Below are positions 17,104-26,209 of a stretch of 64,000 nucleotides of DNA, piece after piece. The notes under the pieces are model-generated. The model was not told where the DNA came from. It worked only from the letters and a program-made list of their open reading frames with translations, and made no database searches. The DNA lies in assembly GCA_910588815.1 (NCBI GenBank), contig CAJUQY010000005.1:40891-104890 (forward strand). Direction: 5' to 3'. A program made the translations under genes and the position numbers. The first letter of the stretch is position 1. Each line of letters begins with the position of its first letter. This DNA comes from an uncultured Lachnospiraceae bacterium (GTDB lineage: Bacteria; Bacillota; Clostridia; Lachnospirales; Lachnospiraceae).

Positions 17104-18593
17104 CTTATCATATTTTATTTGCCACAAATCAGGCGTATTTACAGAATACGGTTGTAAGTATGCATTCTATATTGGTGAATAATAAGGGGACAGAACTTTA
17201 TTTTCATATCCTGCACAGTGAGATAGATACACAGGAGAGAGACAGAATAAAAGAATGGCTGAAAGTGGGATTTTCCAATGCGCAGATTTCGTTTTATGCA
17301 ATAGAAGCGGATCAATATGTTTTTCCTGTTAAGCCGGGAGATGCGATTTCAAAAGAGTGCTATTTCCGGATTTTAGCATCCGATGTGCTTCCGGATTCTG
17401 TCAGAACTGTTTTGTACATGGATAGTGATACGATTTGTCTGGACAGTATAAAAGAACTTTTTACGTTAGATATTGACGGGTATGCCGCAGCGTGTGCAGA
17501 GTCAAAAGTCCCTGTATACCGAAGAGTTTCCCTGGGGCTTAAAGAAGAGGATTTTTATTTTCAAAGTGGCGTTATGCTCATAAATTTGAGCTGGTGGAGA
17601 GAACATCAGACGGGAGAGCAGTGTCTTGCGTTTATACGGGAAAATCCGGATATTCTTCCACGCTGGGATCAAGATGCGCTGAATGCAGTATTGGCGGGTC
17701 AAGTGAAACGGTTAGATCCTAAATGGAATATATATTTAAATACCCTTCCTGAAGGAGCATTGGGAGATATAAAAGCAGGGATCATACATTATACGGGTTC
17801 AGTTTTGCATAAGCCTTGGTATAAAAATTCTATCAGTGGATATCAGGATATTTATTTGAAATACAGAACGCATACGCCATATGAAAAGCGCAAATTAGAA
17901 TATTGTGAAGGGGTACGATATGCGTTTTGGCGGGATTTGGTATTGGAGAATGATCGAGTTGTTTTATGTGGTGCAGGGAAATTAGGAAAGGCTTTTTACT
18001 GGCAAAATCTGAAAAATCATTTTTGCGAGATTGTGTTATGGGTGGACGGGCAGTTTAGAGGGAATATAATGGGACGGAAAGTAAGTTCTCTTGTGTCAGT
18101 ACTGGATTTGTCCTATGAATACGTTTTACTTGCAGTAGAAGAAGAGGCACTGGCGTTTCAGTATGCTTCAGAACTGATAGCAGCAGGAGTGAATAAAGAT
18201 AAAATTCTTTGGAGAAGATTCTTTGATAAGAAAAAAATAACACTTATTGACACACTGGAAAAATTAAAAGAAGTATTGACAAGAAAAGTGTTGCTATATG
18301 GGGGAGACTGTATAAGCGGCTCATTGATTTGTTATTGCAAAAGAGAAGGATTATTGAAGCAGATTTTAAAAATTGCCGTGAGGGGACAGATTGAAGACTT
18401 TGTTCAGGTGGAAGGAATCGATATCAATAGCTTAGATAATCTAGATAGTATAAATGAGTCTATATTGATTATGTCGAAAGGCATGGAAAATATGGATGTG
18501 ATAGAGGAATTGCGGGATAGGGGATTTAAAGAGATTATTTATTTGACATATTCTTGCTGTGAGGAGTTGGAACAAATAAATCAGAAGAAATAG
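17100..18593 (+). CDS. GT8 glycosyltransferase paralogue with two C-terminal Rossmann-like modules
   Basis: A 497-residue protein starting at 17100 (ATGA overlap with the previous stop). The GT8 domain carries ATNQAYLQNTVVSM, YMDSDTICLDSIKEL, FYFQSGVMLINLSWW and WDQDALNAVL. The C-terminal part has RVVLCGAGKLGKAFYW and then a degenerate second module with VLLYGGDCISG. Closely related to 15550-17103 and almost certainly a local duplicate that diverged, perhaps to another linkage. Confidence 0.83.
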   Translation: MTYHILFATNQAYLQNTVVSMHSILVNNKGTELYFHILHSEIDTQERDRIKEWLKVGFSNAQISFYAIEADQYVFPVKPGDAISKECYFRILASDVLPDSVRTVLYMDSDTICLDSIKELFTLDIDGYAAACAESKVPVYRRVSLGLKEEDFYFQSGVMLINLSWWREHQTGEQCLAFIRENPDILPRWDQDALNAVLAGQVKRLDPKWNIYLNTLPEGALGDIKAGIIHYTGSVLHKPWYKNSISGYQDIYLKYRTHTPYEKRKLEYCEGVRYAFWRDLVLENDRVVLCGAGKLGKAFYWQNLKNHFCEIVLWVDGQFRGNIMGRKVSSLVSVLDLSYEYVLLAVEEEALAFQYASELIAAGVNKDKILWRRFFDKKKITLIDTLEKLKEVLTRKVLLYGGDCISGSLICYCKREGLLKQILKIAVRGQIEDFVQVEGIDINSLDNLDSINESILIMSKGMENMDVIEELRDRGFKEIIYLTYSCCEELEQINQKK

Positions 18594-18624
18594 AAGTAAA
18601 TGATATATAAGGGGAGTTTTAAAA

Positions 18625-19944
18625 GTGGCAATAATGAATGTTTGTGTAACGGTCAATTCAAAATATATGCGATATCTATATACGATGTTATTATCTCTGT
18701 ATAAAAACAATAAAAGGGGTAGTATTTGCCTCTATGTAATACAGCGAGATTTTACAGAAGAAAATAAAAAGACTATTTTAGACTTGACTGAGCAATATGA
18801 AAACTGGGTGAAGTATATCTGGATAGATGAACATAAGTTTGATTCCATGCCTGTTTATACGAAGGAAAGAAAAAACTTGTCGTTGGAAATCTATTTTCGC
18901 TTGCTGATTCCAGAGCTGATACCAGACGAAATAGACAAAATATTGATGTTAGATGTGGATATTGTCGTTAACCACAGTATAGAAGAATTGTATGCATTAG
19001 ATATGAGCAAAAAATGTTTGGGTGCCGCTCCGAATATGTGTGCTAATTTTATAGTCGATAAAACGTTTAGAAAGTGGTATCCCAAAGATCGCACACACTG
19101 GATACATTATAATACGGGAGTCTTAATGTGGAATCTGAAGAGGATTCGAGAGAAATATCCGAGGGAATATTTGTTCCAAATGGCCTTTAAGCATAAAATA
19201 GAGACGTCAACTTTTGAAGAGGAATTATTCAATGTTGAGTTTGGAGAAAATGAGATTTTTGCATTGGATCCTCTTAAATGGAATTATATTTCAACTCGTG
19301 TGACTAAGTTCGATAAACCTAATTTTGAGATATATAGATCTCAGGAGGATTTAAAAGAAAATTGTTCGATTGTTCATTATGCAGGATTAAATCCATGGGA
19401 AGCGGGAGTGAAAGATAAAAGCTTTCTTCTATGGTGGGACTATGCAAAAGAAACGCCTTATTACTGTGCTTTTTTGGAAGAACAGCTTAGGAGGACGGAA
19501 AAATATCTCTGTGACATAAGTAAAAAAGACAGAAATATGGATCAGGTTATTGATTTGCAGATACTTTCTCTGTTGTTTCGGCTTAAAGGGACATCAGAAT
19601 TAGAACAGTTTTTGAACCGAGAGGAAACAGAGCTTTATTTGTGGGGAGCGGGTGAAATGGGAGAGCGTTTCTATCAGATGCTTTTATCTGTGAATTCAGA
19701 AGGAAAGCTTGCCGGAGTGATTGATGAGAAAAAAAGCGGAAGATTTCATGGATTAGAGATATGGAAGAAAGAAAATTTTCTGGAATATACTGCAGGGAGG
19801 AATGGTAAGATTATTGTCACACCGATAAAGGCTCAGAGTGAGTTTGCTGCAGTTCTTACAAAATCAATGCCATCCAATGTAGAAATAGTAACCCTGAGGG
19901 ATTATCTGGGAGTATTTTCTGATAAATATATAGGTATAGATTAA
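18625..19944 (+). CDS. GT8 glycosyltransferase with C-terminal YGAG-like module
   Basis: A 439-residue protein read from a GTG at 18625, eight bases after GGGGAG; an ATG at 18634 is the alternative. It is a paralogue of 12231-13517: MNVCVTVNSKYMRYLY, LMLDVDIVVNHSI, RTHWIHYNTGVLMWNL, then ELYLWGAGEMGERFYQ. The same order of domains in both pairs of GT8 genes points to repeated duplication inside this locus. Confidence 0.84.
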   Translation: MAIMNVCVTVNSKYMRYLYTMLLSLYKNNKRGSICLYVIQRDFTEENKKTILDLTEQYENWVKYIWIDEHKFDSMPVYTKERKNLSLEIYFRLLIPELIPDEIDKILMLDVDIVVNHSIEELYALDMSKKCLGAAPNMCANFIVDKTFRKWYPKDRTHWIHYNTGVLMWNLKRIREKYPREYLFQMAFKHKIETSTFEEELFNVEFGENEIFALDPLKWNYISTRVTKFDKPNFEIYRSQEDLKENCSIVHYAGLNPWEAGVKDKSFLLWWDYAKETPYYCAFLEEQLRRTEKYLCDISKKDRNMDQVIDLQILSLLFRLKGTSELEQFLNREETELYLWGAGEMGERFYQMLLSVNSEGKLAGVIDEKKSGRFHGLEIWKKENFLEYTAGRNGKIIVTPIKAQSEFAAVLTKSMPSNVEIVTLRDYLGVFSDKYIGID

Positions 19945-19990
19945 AAAACTTTTTCCAATAGATGTGTGAAGGATGGAGGCCAATATAGGC

Positions 19991-21154
19991 ATGGATAAAC
20001 ATTGCTTATGGAGCATGGAATATTTTGTGGAACAAAGCAAAGTATGGTTTATTGATTTTCATACAAATGATTTATATGGACTGGACTTGGTGTCTGGCCA
20101 ATTAGAGTGGATTACTTGTTATCCCGCTGAGGGCTCACAGTTTAAAAGTCATCCTTTGTGTGTGAAATGGCAGAATGATATTTTTGCTATTCCTGATTTT
20201 GGAGAAAAAATCTGGATCTATCATATGGAAACAGGGGAGTTCTCTAAAATTCCAATTGGAAAGCGCAGAGGAAAACGGTATGGTTCACGGAATCCAATTG
20301 TAGAGGGAGATGATATATGGATTCCTGTGTGCGGGCAGCTGGATATACAGGAATCGCGCCGGATTTTACATATTAATGCCAGAACTCATCAGTATGAATG
20401 GAGCGGCAGTATTACAGAAAATGGTTTGTGTCTGGAAACCGTATATAATGATGGATATATTTACCTGGCCTCTTCAGAGACTAATATTGTATATGTTTTT
20501 GATACGAGAAGGAGTATGTGTGAGTCTTACTGTATTGAGGAACTGGGGCAGGGCATAGAAACTGTCTGTAGTACAGAGACAGAATTGTGGTTCAGTGACC
20601 ATACAGGAAAGCTTGCATGCTGGGATATGGGTTCAAAAAAAATAACGAAAACTGTGATTTTGCCTTTTGCTTCAGCTCTTGTTGACAGGGGGAAGGTAGA
20701 AGTCCCTTTTTTGCAGAGCCGATATGTGAAAGGGAAAGTGTGTTACATACCAGCTTATACGAATCCGCTGAAGCTGCAGGAAGCGATTATTTTTGATCCG
20801 GACAGCCTGTCGTTTCAAACAGTACCGATTTTCAATTTGGAAGATGTGAATGGTAATTATGTGTTAGTGGAATTTGTAACGGATGACGGAAAAATAGGAA
20901 TATGGATGGAAAAAGGCAACCGTATTCTTTTGTTGGATATAGAACAGGGCCAGGTTGAGGGAAAAAAGCAGATTCTGTCAAAGGAGGATCGTTCTTTTTT
21001 GTGGCTGCGGACACGTCCTGTAAGTATGGAATCGTCAGAGTGGACATTGTCAGGCTTTTTAGATGCCATAGGTGATAAACGGCTTTTATGTGGAAGAAAA
21101 GAGGATTGCAAAGACAGCACAGGAGCGGCAATTTATAAAGCTGTCTGTTTGTGA
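19991..21154 (+). CDS. Predicted beta-propeller protein of the glycan locus
   Basis: A 387-residue protein; the ATG at 19991 lies eleven bases after GGAGG, better than the ATG at 19973 that overlaps that site. Repeated short strands with W/Y/F and G-D turns (VWFIDFHTNDLYGLDL, DIFAIPDFGEKIWIY, YIYLASSETNIVYVFDT, ELWFSDHTGKLACWD) suggest a WD/PQQ-like propeller of about six blades. No signal peptide, so cytoplasmic as drawn. Role unknown; a scaffold or glycan-sensing role is possible but unsupported. Confidence 0.6.
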   Translation: MDKHCLWSMEYFVEQSKVWFIDFHTNDLYGLDLVSGQLEWITCYPAEGSQFKSHPLCVKWQNDIFAIPDFGEKIWIYHMETGEFSKIPIGKRRGKRYGSRNPIVEGDDIWIPVCGQLDIQESRRILHINARTHQYEWSGSITENGLCLETVYNDGYIYLASSETNIVYVFDTRRSMCESYCIEELGQGIETVCSTETELWFSDHTGKLACWDMGSKKITKTVILPFASALVDRGKVEVPFLQSRYVKGKVCYIPAYTNPLKLQEAIIFDPDSLSFQTVPIFNLEDVNGNYVLVEFVTDDGKIGIWMEKGNRILLLDIEQGQVEGKKQILSKEDRSFLWLRTRPVSMESSEWTLSGFLDAIGDKRLLCGRKEDCKDSTGAAIYKAVCL

Positions 21155-21177
21155 GATTAAGAAGGAGAGAGAATCTT

Positions 21178-22146
21178 ATGCTGACCTCATTTGACTATTA
21201 CGAACAGGCGGAAAAGCTGGTTCCACTTTTAAAGAATCCTTTTTTGTTTGAGCAGGAACTGGATATCATAAAAGAAATTGTAGATCATGCGGACGTAATA
21301 AAAGAGTGGGATACCGGCTGTCCTTTTTGCGGAGAGAAGAAAAGCAGTATTTTTTTTAAGAAATGGGACGTGCCTTATTACAGATGTCCACAGTGTTTCA
21401 GTATCTATGCCAGGATAGATGGAGGGGAGCTGGAGAAATATAAGAAAAATGAATCGCTGAAGGCTCTTCGACTGGATCAGGAATACCAGTCCGATACCGG
21501 GAGCCGCAGGGTGGCGCTGTGGAATGATCTGCTCGACTGGTACCGGTTCCGGTGCTTTCGTTATCTTGGAAGGAACCAGGATCTGCGAGTCCTTGATTTT
21601 GGCACCAGGTATCTGGAGTTGATACGACTGCTGGCAGATTCTGGGCTGGCAGGCCGTTACGAACTCAGGAATTCCATTCTTGAGATTGATTTTGGAGAGA
21701 AAGTGGAACAGGCGGATGTAATTCTTTGCATGGATTATATTCAGCAGGAGTCTGATCCTTTGAAATTTCTTCAGGAGATTTGTAAAAGCCTGAAGGAAGA
21801 TGGACTTTTGTTTTTCAGCACCAGGATGGGGAGTGGGATTGATGTACTGGCTTTAAAAGAAAAGAACAAAAGTATTTTCCCTTATGAATTTAATCTGCTC
21901 CCGACTCCGCAGGGATTATATATTCTGTTGGAAAAGGCAGGTTTTGAGATTTTGGAGCTGACAACACCGGGAACCTTGGATGTGAGCTATCTGCATGAGC
22001 AGGCAGACTTTCTGGAGCATGAGAATGCGTTTCTTCACTATTTCCTGAAAAATGCCAGGGCAGTTGATTTGGCAGATTTTCAGCGTTTTTTACAGAAAAG
22101 CGGTATGAGTTCTTATGCGCAGTTGGTAGCCAGAAAGGTAAAGTAA
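21178..22146 (+). CDS. Zinc-ribbon class I methyltransferase-like protein, SAM motif eroded
   Basis: A 322-residue protein starting at 21178 behind AAGGAGAG. A zinc ribbon (CPFC ... CPQC) near residues 47 to 70 is followed by a methyltransferase-like fold: VLDFGTRYLELIRLL in the place of motif I, ADVILCMDYIQQESDPLKFLQEI and LKEDGLLFFSTR for the later motifs. The glycine-rich GxGxG of motif I is missing and the segment after it is short, so SAM binding may be lost. Relatives occur in sugar-modification loci. It abuts the oxidoreductase gene with no gap. Confidence 0.65.
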   Translation: MLTSFDYYEQAEKLVPLLKNPFLFEQELDIIKEIVDHADVIKEWDTGCPFCGEKKSSIFFKKWDVPYYRCPQCFSIYARIDGGELEKYKKNESLKALRLDQEYQSDTGSRRVALWNDLLDWYRFRCFRYLGRNQDLRVLDFGTRYLELIRLLADSGLAGRYELRNSILEIDFGEKVEQADVILCMDYIQQESDPLKFLQEICKSLKEDGLLFFSTRMGSGIDVLALKEKNKSIFPYEFNLLPTPQGLYILLEKAGFEILELTTPGTLDVSYLHEQADFLEHENAFLHYFLKNARAVDLADFQRFLQKSGMSSYAQLVARKVK

Positions 22147-23172
22147 ATGAAGACAAAACTATCATGTGTGATCATCGGGTTTGGAACTATGGGGAAGATT
22201 CGGTATCATGCGGTGCAGAGGCATGGCGGGTATGAAGTAAAGGCGGTCTGCGATATTCGCTCAGAAGTGAGAGCCGGGATACCCGGCGGAGTTCTGATTT
22301 ATTCGGACTGGGAAGCCTGCATAGAGGAACAGGATCCGGATGCGGTCATTGTCTGCGCGGTCAATAAAATGATACCGGAGATTGTCTGTTATGCGCTGCG
22401 GCAAGGACGCGCGGTTTTTTCGGAGAAGCCGCCGGGAAGGTCTTTGGAAGATGCGGTAAATATGCAGAGGGTATATGACGAATGTAAAACAACGCTGAAG
22501 TTTGGGTTTAATCATCGGTATCACAATTCTATTATAGAAGCAAAAGCGCTGCTGGATTCCGGCCTTTTGGGAACGGCGGTATGTGTGCGAGGAGTTTATG
22601 GAAAGGCGGGAAACAGGAATTTTGCGGAGGAATGGAGAAACAACCGGGAGATTTCAGGCGGAGGAATTCTGCTGGATCAGGGAATCCATATGCTTGACCT
22701 GGTGCGTTATCTGCTGGGATGTGAGCTGCATGTAAAAAGCAGCATGGTAGATAAGCTGGTATGGAAAGAACTGGAGACGGAGGATTCTGCGATTGCCCTG
22801 CTGGAATCAGACCGTCGTCAGATCGTGTCTGTCCATTCCAGCGCCCTGCAGTGGCGTCATAAGTTTGATATTGATATTTTATGCACGCAGGGATACATTG
22901 CTCTGAATGGACTGTTGACAAATTCCAGAAGCTATGGAGAGGAGTCCATTACTTATTATAAAAAAGATCTGTCTGCGGCGAGCGGAAAGCTGGGAAGGCC
23001 CAAAGAACATACCATGTGTTTTGATGAAGATGTCTCCTGGGATAAGGAAATGGCAGAATTTTATGACGCTGTGGTGAATGGAAGTGCAATCCTGCACGGG
23101 ACGGCAGAAGATGCTGTGAAGGTCATGCAGATCGTGACGGATATCTATCAAATGGCAGAAAGAAACGGGTAG
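22147..23172 (+). CDS. Gfo/Idh/MocA-family sugar oxidoreductase
   Basis: A 341-residue NAD(P)-dependent oxidoreductase. The nucleotide-binding motif is GFGTMGKIRY, the conserved EKPPGRSLEDAV carries the family Lys-Pro, and GGGILLDQGIHMLDL contains the usual catalytic His region. Such enzymes oxidise or epimerise sugars and sugar nucleotides. It begins the cassette of five tightly packed genes (22147-26186), which by content should make or modify one activated sugar. Confidence 0.85.
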   Translation: MKTKLSCVIIGFGTMGKIRYHAVQRHGGYEVKAVCDIRSEVRAGIPGGVLIYSDWEACIEEQDPDAVIVCAVNKMIPEIVCYALRQGRAVFSEKPPGRSLEDAVNMQRVYDECKTTLKFGFNHRYHNSIIEAKALLDSGLLGTAVCVRGVYGKAGNRNFAEEWRNNREISGGGILLDQGIHMLDLVRYLLGCELHVKSSMVDKLVWKELETEDSAIALLESDRRQIVSVHSSALQWRHKFDIDILCTQGYIALNGLLTNSRSYGEESITYYKKDLSAASGKLGRPKEHTMCFDEDVSWDKEMAEFYDAVVNGSAILHGTAEDAVKVMQIVTDIYQMAERNG

Positions 23173-23184
23173 AAGGAGGAAAAA

Positions 23185-23943
23185 ATGGTTGCTGCGTTGA
23201 TTTTGGGAAGAGGCGGAAGCGTTGGGTTTCCGGGAAAAAATACTTCTATGGTACTGGGCAGGCCCATGATGGAGTATGCGCTTCTGGCTGCTTTGCATAC
23301 GGAGGAAATTGATGAGATTTATGTCTCGACGGATTCGGATGAAATAAAAGGGATCGCGGGAAAGCATGGAGTACATATTATTGACCGTCCGGATGATCTG
23401 TGTACCAAAGAGGCTTTGCATCAGGATGCGATGGTACACGGATATCATTTTATCAAAGACCTGGGGAAAGAAATCGAATTTGTTGTTTTGATGCAGTGCA
23501 ACGCACCGTTTATCCTGCCGGAACAACTGAAAGAGGGAATCCGGGTTTTAAGGGAAAATGAAGCGTTTGATTCGGCGGCTACGGTTTCAAAATACAATAT
23601 GTTTTCTCCGGTCAGAGCAAGAAGGATCGGCAAAGACGGTCTGATACATTCGTTTGTCCCTCTGGAAGCTGTCTGTGCCTCGGACAAGATTAACTGCGAT
23701 AAGGATTCGCAGGGAGATGTGTATTTTACGGATGGGACTTTTATTGTCCGGCCGCGGTGTCTGGAGAAGATAGAAGAAGGGATGCTTCCCTATCAGTGGA
23801 TGGGACAAAAATCGTATCCGATCAGGAATTGGGCAGGATTGGATGTTGATTTCGCATGGCAGGTTCCACAGGTGGAAGCGTGGCTGAGAGAAAATGGATT
23901 TACGGAAGATACGCTGCCCTATGATGGGAGCAGCCATGTATGA
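23185..23943 (+). CDS. Acylneuraminate cytidylyltransferase-family protein (CMP-sugar synthetase-like)
   Basis: A 252-residue nucleotidyltransferase. LGRGGSVGFPGKN at the N-terminus matches the CMP-NeuNAc/CMP-Kdo synthetase motif (R-G-G-S-x-G-x-P-x-K-N), followed by YVSTDSDEIKGIA and LMQCNAPF in the place of LLQPTSP. It would activate a sugar acid or similar sugar with CTP. No sialic acid or legionaminic acid synthase (NeuB/NeuC) is nearby, so the substrate is probably something else. Overlaps the IMPase-like gene by 8 bases. Confidence 0.78.
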   Translation: MVAALILGRGGSVGFPGKNTSMVLGRPMMEYALLAALHTEEIDEIYVSTDSDEIKGIAGKHGVHIIDRPDDLCTKEALHQDAMVHGYHFIKDLGKEIEFVVLMQCNAPFILPEQLKEGIRVLRENEAFDSAATVSKYNMFSPVRARRIGKDGLIHSFVPLEAVCASDKINCDKDSQGDVYFTDGTFIVRPRCLEKIEEGMLPYQWMGQKSYPIRNWAGLDVDFAWQVPQVEAWLRENGFTEDTLPYDGSSHV

Positions 23944-24697
23944 GAAGGAGTTGCTGCTGGCAAAACAGGCGGCCATAGAAGCGGGAAAAATACTGAAGCA
24001 AAAAGCAGATATGGGAATCAACAGTTCCCGTGATAAAGACTTAAAAACGGCGGCAGATCAGTTGAGTGAGAAGAGGATTGTGGAAATATTGGAAAAGACA
24101 GGTTATCCTATTCTGTCGGAAGAGGCCGGCGTGATTGCCGGGAGGGGAGACTGCCGCTGGATTATCGACCCCTTGGACGGAACCGTAAATTATATAAAGG
24201 GGATCGATGAATTTGCTTGTGTTTCCATTGCTTTATATAAAAACGGGGAACCGATATTAGGTGTGGTATACCGTTTTATGGCAGAGGAACTGATCTATGG
24301 CTGCGTGGAGTATGGAGCGTATAAAAATAAAAGACGAATTGCTCCTTCGACAGAGACAAAAGTGGCACAGGCTGTAATGGCAACAGGTTTTCCGGTAAAA
24401 CGGGATTATGGGACAGAAAGTCTGTATATGTTTATACGGCAGGTACAGCACTTTAAAAAAGTACGGATGCTGGGGGCTGCGGCAATTATGAGCTGCTTTG
24501 TTGCAGACGGGCGAGTGGACGCTTATTTTGAAGACGAAATTATGCTCTGGGATATTGCTGCGGCGAATGCAATTGTGAAGGCTGCGGGCGGTATTACGGA
24601 ACTGGTTCTGCTGAATGACAATAAATGCAATTATAAAGCGTTTGCCAATGAAGCGCTGTGGAATGATTTTTGCAGCCGGGGCTTAAATGGGGGTTGA
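23936..24697 (+). CDS. Inositol monophosphatase-family sugar phosphatase
   Basis: A 253-residue metal-dependent phosphatase. SEEAG, IIDPLDGTVNY and LWDIAAANAI are the three metal/substrate motifs of the family. The start at 23936 overlaps the stop of the cytidylyltransferase. In a sugar-nucleotide cassette it most likely removes a phosphate from a sugar bisphosphate or sugar phosphate intermediate; inositol as a substrate is unlikely. Confidence 0.85.
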   Translation: MYEKELLLAKQAAIEAGKILKQKADMGINSSRDKDLKTAADQLSEKRIVEILEKTGYPILSEEAGVIAGRGDCRWIIDPLDGTVNYIKGIDEFACVSIALYKNGEPILGVVYRFMAEELIYGCVEYGAYKNKRRIAPSTETKVAQAVMATGFPVKRDYGTESLYMFIRQVQHFKKVRMLGAAAIMSCFVADGRVDAYFEDEIMLWDIAAANAIVKAAGGITELVLLNDNKCNYKAFANEALWNDFCSRGLNGG

Positions 24698-24711
24698 AAA
24701 GGAGGCTGAGA

Positions 24712-25299
24712 ATGGAACATCAGTTGCGGGAATACTTTCTGGATATCAACAAAGCACTCTGTTCACTGATTGTGACAGACAGAGAGGGGAAAGAAGTGGA
24801 TCCAGAAGAAGGAATGAGGAAATGGATTAATCGAATCAGAGAGATGAGGGATGTTTCCGGTTGTATGTTCCTGTGCGGGAATGGAGCGAGTGCGACAATG
24901 GCAGAGCATTTTTCCCATGATTTTTTTCAGAATGCGAAAACCCGTACGGATACCTGTTCGGAAACATCTCATATTACGGCGATCAGCAATGATATCGGTT
25001 ATGAGAAGGTATTTGCCTATCGGATTGAACGTTTGATTTCTGAGAAGGATCTGTTGGTCACGATATCCTCATCAGGAAATTCACCCAACATAATAGAAGC
25101 GATAAAAGCAGCGAAAGAAAAAGGGGCGTTTGTGGTGACGCTTTCCGGGAAGAAGAAGGAAAATCTGTCCAGGCAGATGGGAGATCTTAATTTTTATGTC
25201 CCGCTGAATACTTATGGAATGGTCGAATCGGCTCATGCCGTTTTGCTGCACGGCGCGTTGGATTTGTTTTTAGATGAGATGGAAGGAGGCCGTCATTGA
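24712..25299 (+). CDS. SIS-domain sugar-phosphate isomerase (GmhA-like)
   Basis: A 195-residue protein starting at 24712 behind AAGGAGG. The SIS motifs are CGNGASATMAEHFSHDF and SSSGNSPNIIEA. It resembles sedoheptulose-7-phosphate isomerase, which makes D-glycero-D-manno-heptose 7-phosphate. None of the usual heptose partners (HddA kinase, HddC) is present in the window, so the sugar may not be a heptose. Its stop overlaps the next start. Confidence 0.82.
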   Translation: MEHQLREYFLDINKALCSLIVTDREGKEVDPEEGMRKWINRIREMRDVSGCMFLCGNGASATMAEHFSHDFFQNAKTRTDTCSETSHITAISNDIGYEKVFAYRIERLISEKDLLVTISSSGNSPNIIEAIKAAKEKGAFVVTLSGKKKENLSRQMGDLNFYVPLNTYGMVESAHAVLLHGALDLFLDEMEGGRH

Positions 25300-26186
25300 T
25301 GAAAGTGGCAGTAGGGGCGTCGTCCTTTTCCCAGAGCAGCGACAAAGCACTCCGCCTGCTGGAGGATAAAGGGATTGAGGTGGTAAAAAATCCCTATGGA
25401 AGGAAACTGACCGTGGAAGAAACCATCCGGCATCTGCAGGGAGCCGAAGGCCTTCTTGCAGGACTGGAGCTTCTGAATGACGAGGTACTGAGCAAGGCTC
25501 CCTCACTGAAAGCAATCGCGCGGATTGGCGTTGGAATGGACAATGTGGATATGGAAGCAGTAAAGCGAAGAAGGATTGCCTTGTCCAATACTCCGGATGC
25601 GCCGACAGAGGCTGTGGCGGAAATGACAGTGGCGGCACTGTTGACGATTGCCCATAAGCTGATCCAGTGTAACGAGGAGATGCATTGCCATATCTGGAAA
25701 AAGCAGATTGGTTTTTCTCTGAAAAATTTGAATGTACTGCTGATCGGATATGGGAGAATCGGAAAACGTGTAGAACAAATGTTAAATGTATTTGGAAGCC
25801 ATGTCACAGCATATGATGAATATCTTGCCGGATATGATACGGATTTTGGGCAAAAGCTGGCGCAGGCAGATGTGGTTTCCCTCCATGCTTCGGGGAACAA
25901 AGAAATCCTGTCGCCGGAGAGGTTCGGGCAAATGAAGCATGGAGTGGTCGTGTTAAACAGTGCGCGGGGCGGCCTGATCAATGAGCAGGCCCTGGTGGAT
26001 GCTCTGGAAAATGGAACGGTATCTTATTTCTGGGGAGATGTGTTCTGGCGGGAGCCATACGAAGGAAAGCTGCAGGATATGGAAAATGCGATTTTAACGC
26101 CGCATATAGCGACTTATAACAGCTATTGCAGGGAAAAGATGGAAATGGAAGCAGCAGAAAATCTGCTTCGGGATTTAGGCATATAG
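25299..26186 (+). CDS. D-isomer-specific 2-hydroxyacid dehydrogenase (SerA-like)
   Basis: A 295-residue NAD-dependent dehydrogenase; ATG at 25299 (a TTG just upstream is not needed). VLLIGYGRIGKRVEQML is the nucleotide-binding motif, NSARGGLINEQAL holds the catalytic Arg region and LTPHIA the catalytic His. No ACT or other regulatory domain follows, unlike many SerA proteins. Within the cassette it probably reduces or oxidises a 2-keto/2-hydroxy acid sugar intermediate. Confidence 0.85.
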   Translation: MKVAVGASSFSQSSDKALRLLEDKGIEVVKNPYGRKLTVEETIRHLQGAEGLLAGLELLNDEVLSKAPSLKAIARIGVGMDNVDMEAVKRRRIALSNTPDAPTEAVAEMTVAALLTIAHKLIQCNEEMHCHIWKKQIGFSLKNLNVLLIGYGRIGKRVEQMLNVFGSHVTAYDEYLAGYDTDFGQKLAQADVVSLHASGNKEILSPERFGQMKHGVVVLNSARGGLINEQALVDALENGTVSYFWGDVFWREPYEGKLQDMENAILTPHIATYNSYCREKMEMEAAENLLRDLGI

Positions 26187-26209
26187 GAAACTACGAGGGG
26201 AAAAAAGCT

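Noticed and set aside
24712..25299. Assignment of a full ADP/GDP-heptose pathway from the GmhA-like gene
   Set aside because: HddA/HldE kinase and HddC nucleotidyltransferase are missing, so heptose synthesis is not supported.
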